Notes: generated by a model from the sequence alone, not told the origin. A DNA stretch of 64,000 nt from Verrucomicrobiota bacterium (GCA_004293445.1 RDYP01000017.1:18443-82442); one strand, 5' to 3'; positions 52,992 through 62,537 are shown, counted from the first letter of the stretch. Made by a program: numbers and translations.

Positions 52992-54926
52992 TCAACTGAG
53001 GGGTTTTTCGTGGAGATGGCCCATGCGATAGGCGTCGATGAGTTGCAGAAGAAGGCCGATGATGGAGTCGATCTCGCGTCCGCGTTCCGTATCCCCGACG
53101 CGGCGTGGTGTCGGGTGTTCGCGGAGGCGGGTCATTTTCGGGATGATGTCGATGCGTTCGCGGACGGCGGTATCGGGGTCGGGGAAATTGTGATGCTCGG
53201 CGAGGGTGTCGCCTTCCGGCCCGAGGATCAGGGTGTAGCCGTGGTCGCCGTAGGCTTCGGAAAAGGCGCCATCGATCGAAATCGCATTGCCGCCCCGTTT
53301 CAGAGGGTTTTCGCCTTGGTGGATCTTCACGGGGACGTGGCCGTTGACCAGCAATCCGTCGTGGGGGACCCCCATGTCGCGGGCGATGCGGTCGCAGAAA
53401 TCCCGGTCGTGAACCCATTCGAACCAGGGGCCTGCCTTCTCCTTGTGGGTGCTTTTGTCGGCGATGAAATAGCTTTCGAAGGTCGCCATGTGGTCCTTGC
53501 CAAAGAGTGGTGAGAGGGGTCCGGCCCAGAGGTAGTAGAACCAGTCCTTGTCGTCCTCCGTGGCGCTTTTCGCTCCGGCGCGGAAGGCGCGTTTGATGAC
53601 CTTGGTGAAGGCATCGAAAATCTCAGGGCCTGCTTGGGCTTTGGCATCGACCTCCAGGGGGACGTAGCGGCCTTCTGGATCGACGGGGAGGCAGGCGTGG
53701 AAAATCACGGCATGGTCGCGGACGAGGGCCATCTGGCCGTATTCTGCCAGCCATTTCATGTGCTGCCAGAGGCGAGGTGAACTGATGAAGCTCTCCTCGA
53801 TGCGTTGGATGCATTCTTCCTCATCCTCGGTGAGGCGGTTTGGGTCAGCGGGGTCGATGGTGGGCAATCGCGTGTCGCGCAGCGGGTGGGGTTGGCCGTC
53901 GATGTCGATGCTATGATTCTCGTAGTTGATGCGGCGGAGGACGTCGCGTTCGTCCATGTTCCACTCCGGGTGGCGAGCGATGACCTGGCCTTCGAGTTTG
54001 AATTGAATGATCGAGATCGCTTTCTGCATGCGCGCGACGAGGAGGCCGTCGCGTTTGCCGCTGCGTTTCGCTTGAAAGCAGGTGGCGGGATCGTCGCTGT
54101 AGGCCTTGGAGACGAGGACTTCGAGGGGCTTGGTGAGGAGGCCGTAGCCTTCCTCGATCTGGAACATCCTGAGGTAGCGGAGTGAAATGCGGAGGACGGT
54201 GGCGACAAGCGCGCGCTGGCCGAGGCAGGCTCCCATCCAGATGGCGTCGTGGTTTCCCCAGACGAGTGAGACGTTCGGCTGGTGCATCAGGTAATCGATG
54301 ACGAGGTCCAGCCGTGGGCCTCGGTCGCCGAGATCGCCGGCGACGATGAGTTCCTCGACACTGAGATTGCGGATGAAGCGGGACGCGCTGCGGATGAGAT
54401 CGAAATCGAGGTCCATGGCGATGATTTCGCGCAATTGGACATCGATCATCGCGGGGTCGTGGCCACCGGCAGGGGCATTGAGCAGGGCTTCGAACAATTC
54501 CCGTTGTTCCTTCGGGGCGAGGGTTTTGACATCCTTGCGTCGGCGAGTGCGGATGAGGGCTCGGATGATGGTGAACTGCTGTTCGAGTGTGGATTTCACC
54601 CAGTGCCAGCGACTTTCGGGATCGGCGCGGAGTTTTGAGCGCTTGAGTCCGATGACTTCGGCCGGGTAGTAAAGGACGTTCATGAAGTCCTGGATTTCGC
54701 CGTCGCTCAGGGAATCCCGGAAGGCTTGCTCAACCAGTGGGCGGAGTCGGCCGCTGGCGTTGTTGATCACGTGGCGGAGCTTGCGGTTCTCGCCATGGAC
54801 ATCGGAGATCACGTGGATCACGCCTTTCGGGAGTTCCTTCGCCGCGCGCAGTGCGGCGACCTCTGAGGCGGCCGAGGAAAGGGTGGGATAGTGCTCGGCG
54901 AGGATGCGGAGGGCGGGGTGGACCAT
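52992..54926 (-). CDS. fbp: Class III (Firmicutes-type) fructose-1,6-bisphosphatase
   Basis: 644 aa from ATG 54926; the tracked GTG/ATG 17 codons upstream is not conserved. The family (PF06874, about 640-670 aa) has a calcineurin-like core: VIHVISDVHGENRKLRHVINNASG, VEELIVAGDLGDRGPRLDLVIDYLM, VSLVWGNHDAIWMGA, LVRDHAVIFHACLPVDPEG, WAGPLSPLFGKDHMATFE, and LLVNGHVPVKIHQGENPLKRGGNAISIDGAFSEAYGDHGYTLI. Gluconeogenic. It leads the moeA-moaC-mobA/moaD-moaE-mrp run. A functional link to molybdopterin is not obvious, so this may be chance clustering. Confidence 0.96.
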   Translation of the reverse strand: MVHPALRILAEHYPTLSSAASEVAALRAAKELPKGVIHVISDVHGENRKLRHVINNASGRLRPLVEQAFRDSLSDGEIQDFMNVLYYPAEVIGLKRSKLRADPESRWHWVKSTLEQQFTIIRALIRTRRRKDVKTLAPKEQRELFEALLNAPAGGHDPAMIDVQLREIIAMDLDFDLIRSASRFIRNLSVEELIVAGDLGDRGPRLDLVIDYLMHQPNVSLVWGNHDAIWMGACLGQRALVATVLRISLRYLRMFQIEEGYGLLTKPLEVLVSKAYSDDPATCFQAKRSGKRDGLLVARMQKAISIIQFKLEGQVIARHPEWNMDERDVLRRINYENHSIDIDGQPHPLRDTRLPTIDPADPNRLTEDEEECIQRIEESFISSPRLWQHMKWLAEYGQMALVRDHAVIFHACLPVDPEGRYVPLEVDAKAQAGPEIFDAFTKVIKRAFRAGAKSATEDDKDWFYYLWAGPLSPLFGKDHMATFESYFIADKSTHKEKAGPWFEWVHDRDFCDRIARDMGVPHDGLLVNGHVPVKIHQGENPLKRGGNAISIDGAFSEAYGDHGYTLILGPEGDTLAEHHNFPDPDTAVRERIDIIPKMTRLREHPTPRRVGDTERGREIDSIIGLLLQLIDAYRMGHLHEKPLS

Positions 54927-55054
54927 CGGGTGAGGGGGTGCTTGGTGTCGGCGCGACGTTCGGAACTCGGTCCGCATTCTGTCCCGGAATCAGGGTGTTG
55001 GAAAATGCTTTGTGGGAGAGTGCTGGAAATTGTGACGGCCCCGGGTGTGGGCAC

Positions 55055-55087
55055 AAAAAACCCGGAGGCGGATGTCCGCGCTCCGGG
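55055..55087 (-). terminator. Rho-independent terminator of the EF-hand protein gene
   Basis: On the minus strand CCCGGAG, a GC-rich inner stem (GCGGACATCCGC), then CTCCGGG and TTTTTT. It follows the EF-hand gene by about 20 bases. Confidence 0.9.
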
Positions 55088-55108
55088 CTGAGCTTGATCG
55101 TTTTGGTT

Positions 55109-55594
55109 TTATTCGCCTGCGGGAGGGCCTTGGCGCTTGCCGCCTTCGCCGCGCGGGCCGCGTGGACCTTTGGGGCCCATGAAGCCGCGTGGATGCGGTG
55201 GAAGTTCTTCGCCGGCCGCGCGGGCGGCTTCGATTTCCTCGCGGTTGAGTTTGCCGTCACCATCGGCGTCGTATTGGGCGAGGAGGGCTTCGTGCTTGGC
55301 CATTCGAGCTTCGTGCATGGCCTTGCGCTCGGATTCGTCGAGCTCGCCGTCACCGTCGGCATCGAAGGCTTCGAGCATCTTCTCGCGCATGGCTTGGTGC
55401 TTTTCGCGCATGGCTTCGCGGGCGGTCTTGCGTTCGGACTCGTCGAGCTTGCCGTCGCCATTGGCGTCGAATTGCTCGAGCACGGCGGGTGGGACCCGGT
55501 GTTTCATGTGGGGGCGCTTGCCTTCGGGTTTCGCATCTTGGGCGGAGGCGATGCCGACGAGGGCGAGGGTGACGAGAGTAAGGGCGGTTTTCAT
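55109..55594 (-). CDS. Secreted EF-hand calcium-binding protein
   Basis: 161 aa from ATG 55594 with a signal peptide (MKTALTLVTLALVGIASAQD). Three EF-hand loops are clear: DANGDGKLDESE, DADGDGELDESE and DADGDGKLNREE, linked by Lys/Glu/Met-rich helices (REAMREKHQAMREKMLEAF). The C-terminus is low-complexity Gly/Pro/Arg (PKGPRGPRGEGGKRQGPP). The second hand is probably the best calcium site. Calcium binding is well supported; the biological role is open. Divergent from cdsA. Confidence 0.92.
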   Translation of the reverse strand: MKTALTLVTLALVGIASAQDAKPEGKRPHMKHRVPPAVLEQFDANGDGKLDESERKTAREAMREKHQAMREKMLEAFDADGDGELDESERKAMHEARMAKHEALLAQYDADGDGKLNREEIEAARAAGEELPPHPRGFMGPKGPRGPRGEGGKRQGPPAGE

Positions 55595-55716
55595 GGTAGG
55601 TGCGTTGTTGGTTTGGCGGTTCGGCCTGTGGTGGATGGGTAAACCCGCATCGGCAGAGAAGTTGCGCGAAGGAATCAAATTGCGTCGCATCGTTCCGCCG
55701 TCTTGAATCGCTGCAG

Positions 55717-56649
55717 ATGGCCAGCAGCGTGCCCGACAACTCGAAACGAGCGACCTTTCTCCGCCGGAGCGCAAGCACGCTGGGGCTCTGGGGCTGTGTG
55801 GCTGCGGTGTTCGCGAGCCGCTGGGCTTGGGCCTATGTGGGTTTGATTGGCCTGCTTGCGGTGATTGCGACCTACGAGTATTTCAAGATGCTGCGGGCTG
55901 GAGGAGTGAAATGTTTCCCTCGCTACGGGATGTTGGTGGCGGTGGGATATTCGCTGCTGGTTTACGGATTGCTGTTAGGCGGCGGAAACCTGGGTGCCGG
56001 TGGAGGAGTGGAGCTCTCACAGGGGGTGGATGGATTGGTGGTCTTTGCGGCCCTGGCTGGCGCGTTTTTCTTGCAGCTCCGCTATCCGATCCGCGGTTTG
56101 GAGGCCTTGCAGGCGGTGGCGGTGAACCTCTTGGGTTTCGTTTACCTCGCCTTTCTCTTCAACTTTGCGGCGCGCTTGGTTTTCATCGTCGAGGGCGAGG
56201 GTCAGGTGCCCGGCGCGATGGTGCTGTTGTGGATGATTGCCGTGACCAAGTTCACGGACATGGGGGCCTACATCGTGGGGTCTATGGTTGGGCGGAACAA
56301 AATGATCCCTCACGTCAGTCCGGGGAAGACCTGGGAGGGCTTCGGCGGTGCCATCGCGTTCGCGTTGCTCGCGAGTTGTGGGCTTTACGCTTTGTTTGAG
56401 GAGGACGTTGCGGGTTTTGCCACGGGCTTGCGAGTGCTAGGGGGCTGGCCGCAAGTGATCGGGCTTAGCGTCGTGCTGGCGCTCTTGGCCGTGGTGGGTG
56501 ATCTGGCGGAAAGCGTGGTCAAGCGGAGTCTCGGTGCGAAGGATTCCGGGAGCATGCTGCCTGGCATCGGTGGATCGCTTGATTTGATCGACAGCCTCTG
56601 TTTCACCGCGCCGGCGGTTTATTTTTATCTCAAATGGATGACGCCCTGA
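55717..56649 (+). CDS. cdsA: Phosphatidate cytidylyltransferase
   Basis: 310 aa from ATG 55717. About seven membrane helices, then the conserved C-terminal region FTDMGAYIVGSMVGRNKMIPHVSPGKTWEGFGGA and VVGDLAESVVKRSLGAKDSGSMLPGIGGSLDLIDS. The classical signature ends PGHGGxxDR; here the His is Ile and the following DR is DL, so the signature is slightly relaxed while the KDSG core is intact. Makes CDP-diacylglycerol from phosphatidate and CTP. Overlaps dxr by 16 bases, a common cdsA-dxr pairing. Confidence 0.94.
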   Translation: MASSVPDNSKRATFLRRSASTLGLWGCVAAVFASRWAWAYVGLIGLLAVIATYEYFKMLRAGGVKCFPRYGMLVAVGYSLLVYGLLLGGGNLGAGGGVELSQGVDGLVVFAALAGAFFLQLRYPIRGLEALQAVAVNLLGFVYLAFLFNFAARLVFIVEGEGQVPGAMVLLWMIAVTKFTDMGAYIVGSMVGRNKMIPHVSPGKTWEGFGGAIAFALLASCGLYALFEEDVAGFATGLRVLGGWPQVIGLSVVLALLAVVGDLAESVVKRSLGAKDSGSMLPGIGGSLDLIDSLCFTAPAVYFYLKWMTP

Positions 56650-57818
56650 AGACGTCGCGGAAGCGCAAGAAGGTGGTGCTGCTGGGATCGACTGGATCGA
56701 TCGGTCGCTCGACGTTGGAGGTCGCGAAGCAGCTGCCGGAGTGGATCGAGCTCGTGGGTTTGGCGGCCAACGGGAGCGTTGAAGTGCTTGCGGCTCAGGC
56801 GCGCGAGACCGGGGTGCGGCACGTGGCGTTGTATGATGTTTCAAAGCTTGGTGAGCTGCGTGCCTTGTTGCCGTCGGGGGTAGAGGTTTTCGCTGGGCCG
56901 ACGGGTTTGGCTGAGTTGGCGGCGCTGGAGGGTGCGGACATGGTTTTGGTGGCCATTGTCGGCACTGCGGGTTTGGGACCGGCCTTGGCGGCTATTGAGG
57001 CCGGTAAGGACCTGGCTGTGGCGTCGAAGGAAATTTTGGTGATGGCCGGTGGGGTGGTCACTGCCGCAGCGGAGCGCAAGGGTGTGAAGTTGTTGCCGGT
57101 GGACAGCGAGCACAATGCCATCTTCCAGTGTCTGGACGGACATCGTGGTGGTCCCGACGAGGTGTCGCGTCTGGTTTTGACCGCATCTGGCGGCCCTTTC
57201 CGTACTTGGCCGACGAAGCGTTTGGCAGAAGTGACCTTGGCTCAGGCCCTGAAGCATCCGACCTGGGAGATGGGTCGTAAAATCACGATCGATTCCGCCA
57301 CGCTTTTCAACAAGGGCTTGGAAATGATCGAGGCCCGCTGGTTGTTTGGGATCGGAATGGAGCGGATCGACGTGATCGTTCATCCGCAGAGCATCGTGCA
57401 CTCGATGGTTGAGTTCGTCGATGGCTCGGTGCTGGCGCAGCTGAGTCGGACGGACATGTGTTTCCCGATTCAGTACGCGTTGACGTGGCCGGAGCGGATT
57501 GCGGGCGGTTTGCGGCCGCTGAATTTCGCGGAATTGGCGAAGTTGGAATTCGAAGCACCCCGTCGCGAGGATTTCCCTGCCTTGGATTTGGCAAGTCAGG
57601 CCGGTTTGGTTGGAGGGACGCTTCCCGCGGTTTTCAATGCCGCCAACGAGGTGGCGGTGGATGCTTTCGTCGAGGGCAGGATTGCGTTTCCCGACATCTG
57701 GCGGGTGGTCGGCGAGACGATGGCCGCGCACGATGTCGGTCCGGCGTCGACCTTGGAGGAAATCATCGATGCCGACGCATGGGCTCGGGCTCGTGCTTGC
57801 GGCGTCTGCGCTGGATGA
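56634..57818 (+). CDS. dxr: 1-deoxy-D-xylulose 5-phosphate reductoisomerase
   Basis: 394 aa. VVLLGSTGSIGRSTLEVA (NADPH site), LAVASKEILVMAGG, PVDSEHNAIFQCL (metal-binding Asp/Glu), LTASGGPFRTW, HPTWEMGRKITIDSATLFNKGLEMIEARWLF, VIVHPQSIVHSMVEFVDGSVLAQL, and PAVFNAANEVAVDAF. Second step of the MEP isoprenoid pathway. The 3' end overlaps the convergent PEP-CTERM protein gene by 56 bases. Confidence 0.98.
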   Translation: MDDALKTSRKRKKVVLLGSTGSIGRSTLEVAKQLPEWIELVGLAANGSVEVLAAQARETGVRHVALYDVSKLGELRALLPSGVEVFAGPTGLAELAALEGADMVLVAIVGTAGLGPALAAIEAGKDLAVASKEILVMAGGVVTAAAERKGVKLLPVDSEHNAIFQCLDGHRGGPDEVSRLVLTASGGPFRTWPTKRLAEVTLAQALKHPTWEMGRKITIDSATLFNKGLEMIEARWLFGIGMERIDVIVHPQSIVHSMVEFVDGSVLAQLSRTDMCFPIQYALTWPERIAGGLRPLNFAELAKLEFEAPRREDFPALDLASQAGLVGGTLPAVFNAANEVAVDAFVEGRIAFPDIWRVVGETMAAHDVGPASTLEEIIDADAWARARACGVCAG

Positions 57819-58692
57819 TGGGTAAGCTGATCGCCGCTAGAGCCAAGAGGGAAGGTTCGGGGACGGAATTCAGGCCGATGTAGCTGGAGATGTTCGTTTC
57901 CAGATTTCCGGTGTAAGTGTAGATCGACAGATCGCGGGTGGCGACGAGTGGTCCGGGATCGATATCCGCTTGGGCGATGGCCCAAGCGATGCCCGCAAGG
58001 TAGAGCTGTCCGTTGGAAATGAGCATCAGCGGGCTACCGGAATCGCCGACGGTAAGTTGGGATTCGTAGGTGGTGGTCGAGTAGCCGAAGGCAGTATCGC
58101 CCGAGAAATTGCGGACGGTGATCAGCGTATCGCCACTCGACGACCCGTCACTGACGCCCGGAATGAAGGCCTCGATGCGGTTTGTGCCGACCGCGTGGGC
58201 GAGGGTTTGGCTCGACCCGTACGATGGGCTGGTCGAGACACCGGACAAGAGGGCATTCGCCCCCGCGACGCCGGAGGATGCGAAGTTGCCGCTCGAGATG
58301 GGGATCGTGACGCGAGGGTAGCTTTGGATCGAGGCGGGGAGTGCGCTGGAGAAGTGGCCGATCCAGAGGTCGGTGCCTGCAATTTGCTGGCCTCCGGCAA
58401 CGGTGCGGCTGAGCGAGGTCGCAGCGGGATCGTTGCCCGGGTAGAAGGTCACCGTGCTGCCGATGCCCGGGTGGAAATGGGTGGCGGATACGAAAACGTT
58501 GGGGCTGAGCAGGGTGGCCCATGCTCCCGAATTGGAGCGACCGACGCCCGACCAATTTTGGCTGGCGGCGACGAAGGAGGGATGGTTTGCAAAGCGATCG
58601 TTCGTAGCCGGGCTTGAGCCGGCGATGACGAGGGCTGCCTGCGCTGGTAGTGAGGCTGTGGCGATCAGCAAGACGGCATGGCGGGCTTTCAC
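57763..58692 (-). CDS. PEP-CTERM protein with trypsin-like serine protease fold
   Basis: I use GTG 58692 (309 aa), which gives a signal peptide KARHAVLLIATASLPAQAA; the tracked GTG at 58749 is also possible. The catalytic triad can be traced: VFVSATHFHPG (His), TDLWIGHF (Asp), and VGDSGSPLM (GDSG Ser). The C-terminus is a PEP-CTERM sorting signal: VPEPS, a helix LLALAAISLPII and an Arg cluster (QRRRRKHE). The protein should be processed by an exosortase; none is in the window. Likely cell-surface or extracellular-matrix located. Confidence 0.85.
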   Translation of the reverse strand: MKARHAVLLIATASLPAQAALVIAGSSPATNDRFANHPSFVAASQNWSGVGRSNSGAWATLLSPNVFVSATHFHPGIGSTVTFYPGNDPAATSLSRTVAGGQQIAGTDLWIGHFSSALPASIQSYPRVTIPISSGNFASSGVAGANALLSGVSTSPSYGSSQTLAHAVGTNRIEAFIPGVSDGSSSGDTLITVRNFSGDTAFGYSTTTYESQLTVGDSGSPLMLISNGQLYLAGIAWAIAQADIDPGPLVATRDLSIYTYTGNLETNISSYIGLNSVPEPSLLALAAISLPIIQRRRRKHEPEPMRRHR

Positions 58693-58851
58693 GAAGTGGC
58701 TTGTAACATCCGACGCGGTGGGATGGCAAGGAGATGGTCGATGGTCCACGGGTCGGCATTGGCGCCTGGTTTGTTGGGCATGGCGGTCAAGTGTTGCGGC
58801 TCCCTGTCACGGTAGTTGACGCTCCGCGCCGCATGGTCTCCCATCCGCGGC

Positions 58852-60627
58852 ATGCGAAATGGCGGCGCGGAAAAAAAGCGGGATCTCAAGGGCGGCCTCG
58901 GATGGGTGCTGTCTTACGTACAGCCGTATCGTCACGTGTTCATTCCCTCGGTGATAGCGTTGTTCGTGACCGCGGCCCTGTCCCTTGCTTTCCCCTACTT
59001 TCTCAAGGATCTGGTGGGGGATCCAGCGGACGCCTGGAAGCATGGGGTGGATGCGGTGGCGACGCGAGATCGTGCGGACCGGATCATTCTCTGGTTGTTG
59101 GGGATATTGGCTGTCCAGTCGTTCATCGCATTCTGGAGAGTGAAGGGTTTCACATGGGCGGGCGAGGCCGCATTGAATGATTTGCGACGTGATCTTTTCG
59201 CTCATCTCCTGAAATTGCCGGTGCCCTTTTTTCAGGAGCAGCGTTCGGGCTCGTTGAGCAATCGGGTATCTGCGGACCTCGGCGTGGTGCGTGAAACGCT
59301 GCTGACGACGCTGCCTCAAATGGCGAGACACAGCGTGATCCTGCTGGGTAGCCTGGTGATGATCTTTGTTTTTTCGTGGAAGCTTTCGCTGGTAATGCTG
59401 GCCAGCGTGCCGGTCGTGGTTTTGGCGGTGGCGATTTCTGGGCGGAAGGTCCGCCAGCATTCCAGAGATGCGCAGGAGGCCTTAGCAGAATCGGGAACGG
59501 TGATTGAAGAAAGCGTGCAGGGGATTGCCGATGTGAAGGCCTTCTCGAACGAGGCCTTCGAGAAGGCGCGCTATGATCGGGCGCTCGATCGTTTTTTTGG
59601 CGTGACCTTGCGCGGTGCGAACGCACGGGCGGCATTTCTTTCTTTTGTGATTTTTGCGATGTTCGGGACGATTGGCGGCGTCGCATGGTTTGGTTCGCAC
59701 ATGCTGGCGAGTGGTGAGATCGATCAGAAGAGTTTCACGGCATTCGTTCTCTTCAGTGTTTTCGTCGGGGCCTCGTTGGGTTCGCTGCCGGAGATCGTGT
59801 CGCAGGTTCAAGCGATGTCCGGCGCGACGGAGCGCTTGCGTGAATTGATGGCGGAGGCACCGGAGCCAAGCGGTTCGATGGTTGCAGGGAAGTTGTCCGG
59901 GGAATTGGCATTTGACGGGGTGGTCTTCCGCTATCCGTCCCGGCCGGAGGCTCCAGTGTTGCACGGGCTTTCCTTCACGGCTCAGCCGGGCGAGCGAGTG
60001 GCATTGGTCGGTCCTTCTGGGGCGGGGAAGTCCACGGTTTTTTCGCTGATCCTCGGTTTTAATCGACCGGAGAGTGGGCATTTGCTGTTCGATGGTCGGG
60101 ACGCGGCCGATCTGGAGCTGGCTTCGTTGCGCAGCCAGATTGCGGTGGTGCCGCAGGAGGTGATGCTATTCGGAGGGTCCATCCGTGAGAATATCGAATA
60201 CGGTCGGCCCGGGGCTGGCGTGGAGGAGATCGAGGCGGCGGCGAGGCAGGCAAACGCGCATGATTTCATCGTCGCGCTTCCGGAGGGGTATGACACCGTG
60301 GTCGGTCCACGTGGCGTCAAGCTGTCTGGTGGCCAGCGCCAGCGGGTTGCGATCGCCCGTGCGATTCTGGCGGACCCGAGGATCCTGCTTTTGGACGAAG
60401 CGACGAGTGCCTTGGACACGGAGAGTGAACGTCTGGTCAACGAGGCGCTGGAACGCCTGATGGCGGGCCGCACCAGCCTCGTGATCGCGCATCGGCTGTC
60501 GACCGTGCGCGACGCCGACCGGATCCTCGTGATCAATCACGGCCGCTTGGTTGAGAGCGGTAATCATGACGAACTGATGGCACGGCAGGGGACTTATCGA
60601 TTGTTGGTCGAGACTCAGTTGGCCTGA
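58852..60627 (+). CDS. MsbA-type ABC exporter (fused membrane and ATPase domains)
   Basis: 591 aa from ATG 58852; the tracked TTG start adds twelve unlikely residues. The transmembrane domain (1-330) has six helices and the intracellular-loop pattern LRRDLFAHLLKLPVPFFQEQRSGSLSNRVSADL. The ATPase domain follows: Walker A VGPSGAGKST, Q-loop VVPQEVMLFGGSIREN, signature KLSGGQRQRVAIARA, Walker B RILLLDEATSALD, and H-loop IAHRLST. Half-transporter that works as a homodimer. Substrate unknown (lipid or lipid A-like for MsbA relatives). Confidence 0.93.
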   Translation: MRNGGAEKKRDLKGGLGWVLSYVQPYRHVFIPSVIALFVTAALSLAFPYFLKDLVGDPADAWKHGVDAVATRDRADRIILWLLGILAVQSFIAFWRVKGFTWAGEAALNDLRRDLFAHLLKLPVPFFQEQRSGSLSNRVSADLGVVRETLLTTLPQMARHSVILLGSLVMIFVFSWKLSLVMLASVPVVVLAVAISGRKVRQHSRDAQEALAESGTVIEESVQGIADVKAFSNEAFEKARYDRALDRFFGVTLRGANARAAFLSFVIFAMFGTIGGVAWFGSHMLASGEIDQKSFTAFVLFSVFVGASLGSLPEIVSQVQAMSGATERLRELMAEAPEPSGSMVAGKLSGELAFDGVVFRYPSRPEAPVLHGLSFTAQPGERVALVGPSGAGKSTVFSLILGFNRPESGHLLFDGRDAADLELASLRSQIAVVPQEVMLFGGSIRENIEYGRPGAGVEEIEAAARQANAHDFIVALPEGYDTVVGPRGVKLSGGQRQRVAIARAILADPRILLLDEATSALDTESERLVNEALERLMAGRTSLVIAHRLSTVRDADRILVINHGRLVESGNHDELMARQGTYRLLVETQLA

Positions 60628-60879
60628 CGCGTGGCGGCTTTTGTCAGCGAGAGCGCACGAAGCAGAGCTTGAGGCAGGGGGGGGCTGGAAAAAGGGGGGG
60701 CGACGACAGAGGCGAGAACAAAACGACTTGGAGAAAGCCACGGGCGCGATCGGATCATCGGGGTCGTGGAGGGTGCGAAGTCGTTCGAAATCGACTCTTG
60801 TAACCGTGGATTCAAAAGTTGCATGTCCGCATCGGGGCAATTCATATTTTCGCCAACATACGCTCCAAATTTTTCCTTT

Positions 60880-62310
60880 ATGAATTCCTCCCATGCTCCT
60901 CGAGTCGGTCTTTTCGGCATCGGTCTGGACACCTATTGGCCTCAGTTCGAGGGCTTGAAAGAGCGACTTGAAGGCTATCTCGGAGTGGTGGAATCCAAGC
61001 TTCGTCGGCCTGATGTGGAGGTCGTCAACTTGGGTCTGGTTGATACGCCCGAGAAGGCCCTAGAGGCAGGTCATCGGTTCCGGCAGGAGGATGTCGATCT
61101 GATCTTTCTGCATGTAACGACCTACGCGCTATCGTCGACCGTGCTGCCTGTCGTGAGGCGGGCGAAGGTCCCGGTCATTATCCTGAATCTTTCGCCCGAG
61201 GCGGCGATCGACTATGCGAGTTTCAATCGGATGGGCGACCGCACGGCAATGACCGGCGAGTGGCTTGCCCATTGCGGGGCCTGTCCGGTTCCAGAGATCG
61301 CCAACGTTTTCCAGCGCTCAGGCATTGCCTTCGAGCAGGTGACCGGAATGCTGCACGACGACCCGGAATGTTGGGATGAAGTCGGTGATTGGATCGAAGC
61401 TGCGAGAGTGGCCCACGTGATGGAGCACAATCGCCTGGGACTGATGGGGCATTACTACAACGGAATGTTGGACATCTATTCCGATACCACCCTTCAGTGC
61501 GCGGTTTTTGGAGGCCATTTGGAGATCATTGAGGTCGACGAGCTTGCTGCCTTGCGGCGCGAAGTCTCGGCGGAACAGATTGCTGCGCGGGTGGCGGATT
61601 TTCATCGGCACTTCGATGTGCAGCCGGACTGCTTGCCTGAGGAGTTGGATCGCGCCGCTCGTACCTCGGTGGCCTTGGACAGGCTGGTTGCCGAGCATCG
61701 ACTCGGATCGATGGCATACTATTACATGGGTAGTGGTGTGCCTGAGAACGAGGACGCGGTGAGTTCGATCATTCTTGGCAATTCCTTGCTGACGGCGCGC
61801 GGGATTCCTGTGGCTGGTGAATACGAGGTCAAGAATGCCCAAGCGATGAAGATCATGGACGCCTTTGGCGCAGGTGGATCGTTCACGGAGTACTACGCGA
61901 TGGATTGGCGCGATGATGTGGTGCTGATGGGCCACGATGGCCCCGGGCATATTGCCATTGCCGAGGGCAGGACCAAGGTCCGACCACTCAAGGTGTATCA
62001 TGGCAAAGTAGGTCGGGGGCTATCGGTGGAGATGTCGGTGAAGCACGGAGCGGTCACGCTGCTTTCGGTGGTCGAATGCGAGGGTAGTTTGAAGCTGTTG
62101 GTTGCCGAAGGCGAGTCGGTGCCCGGGCCGGTGCTTGAGATTGGCAACACCAACAGCCGCTATCGTTTTCCGATTGGCGCACGGCGATTCGTGACGGAGT
62201 GGAATGCTCAAGGTCCTGCCCACCATTGTGCGGTCGGGGTGGGTCGTATTGCTGCGAAGATCGAGAAGTTGGGGCGCCTGCTGGGGATTCGCACCGTCCG
62301 GGTTTGCTGA
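60880..62310 (+). CDS. L-arabinose/L-fucose isomerase-fold protein (AraA-like)
   Basis: 476 aa from ATG 60880; the upstream ORF part is not conserved. The N-terminal Rossmann-like domains start RVGLFGIGLDTYWPQFEGLKE, then DLIFLHVTTYALSSTVLPVV and VPVIILNLSPEAAIDY. The middle carries GLMGHYYNGMLDIYSDTT and VAGEYEVKNAQAMKIMDAFGAGGSFTEYYAMDW, a stretch with Glu residues placed like the metal ligands of AraA. A late His pair (GPAHHCAVGVG) matches the fourth ligand area. Probably a Mn-dependent aldose-ketose isomerase, but the sugar cannot be read from sequence. The 252 bases before it are gene-free, with no clear promoter. Confidence 0.85.
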   Translation: MNSSHAPRVGLFGIGLDTYWPQFEGLKERLEGYLGVVESKLRRPDVEVVNLGLVDTPEKALEAGHRFRQEDVDLIFLHVTTYALSSTVLPVVRRAKVPVIILNLSPEAAIDYASFNRMGDRTAMTGEWLAHCGACPVPEIANVFQRSGIAFEQVTGMLHDDPECWDEVGDWIEAARVAHVMEHNRLGLMGHYYNGMLDIYSDTTLQCAVFGGHLEIIEVDELAALRREVSAEQIAARVADFHRHFDVQPDCLPEELDRAARTSVALDRLVAEHRLGSMAYYYMGSGVPENEDAVSSIILGNSLLTARGIPVAGEYEVKNAQAMKIMDAFGAGGSFTEYYAMDWRDDVVLMGHDGPGHIAIAEGRTKVRPLKVYHGKVGRGLSVEMSVKHGAVTLLSVVECEGSLKLLVAEGESVPGPVLEIGNTNSRYRFPIGARRFVTEWNAQGPAHHCAVGVGRIAAKIEKLGRLLGIRTVRVC

Positions 62311-62421
62311 GATCGGGGGGATCCGTGCTTTTGGGCACATGGCCTCGCAAAAGGTCGGCAAAGTAGCTTTTCGCATGGAATGCCAGTTCGGCGTTGGATC
62401 GGGCAGGTCTCGGTGCAAGAT

Positions 62422-62452
62422 GGGACCGCCTTGGCGTAGGCGGTTCCTTGAG
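62422..62452. repeat. Short remnant of the GGGACCGC repeat family
   Basis: GGGACCGCC-TTGGCGTA-GGCGGTTCC is an inverted repeat with one G-T pair, followed by TTGAG. It matches the GCGGTCC and GGCGGTTCCTTG blocks of the 134-bp units. Only about 30 bases are preserved in this 227-base gap. Confidence 0.6.
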
Positions 62453-62537
62453 AGGGGTCTCGTGATTCCAAGGAGAGGAACTGAGCGGCTTGACTATCGC
62501 TTGCTTGCCGGAACGCTGCTTTTGTAAATCTTTCGCC

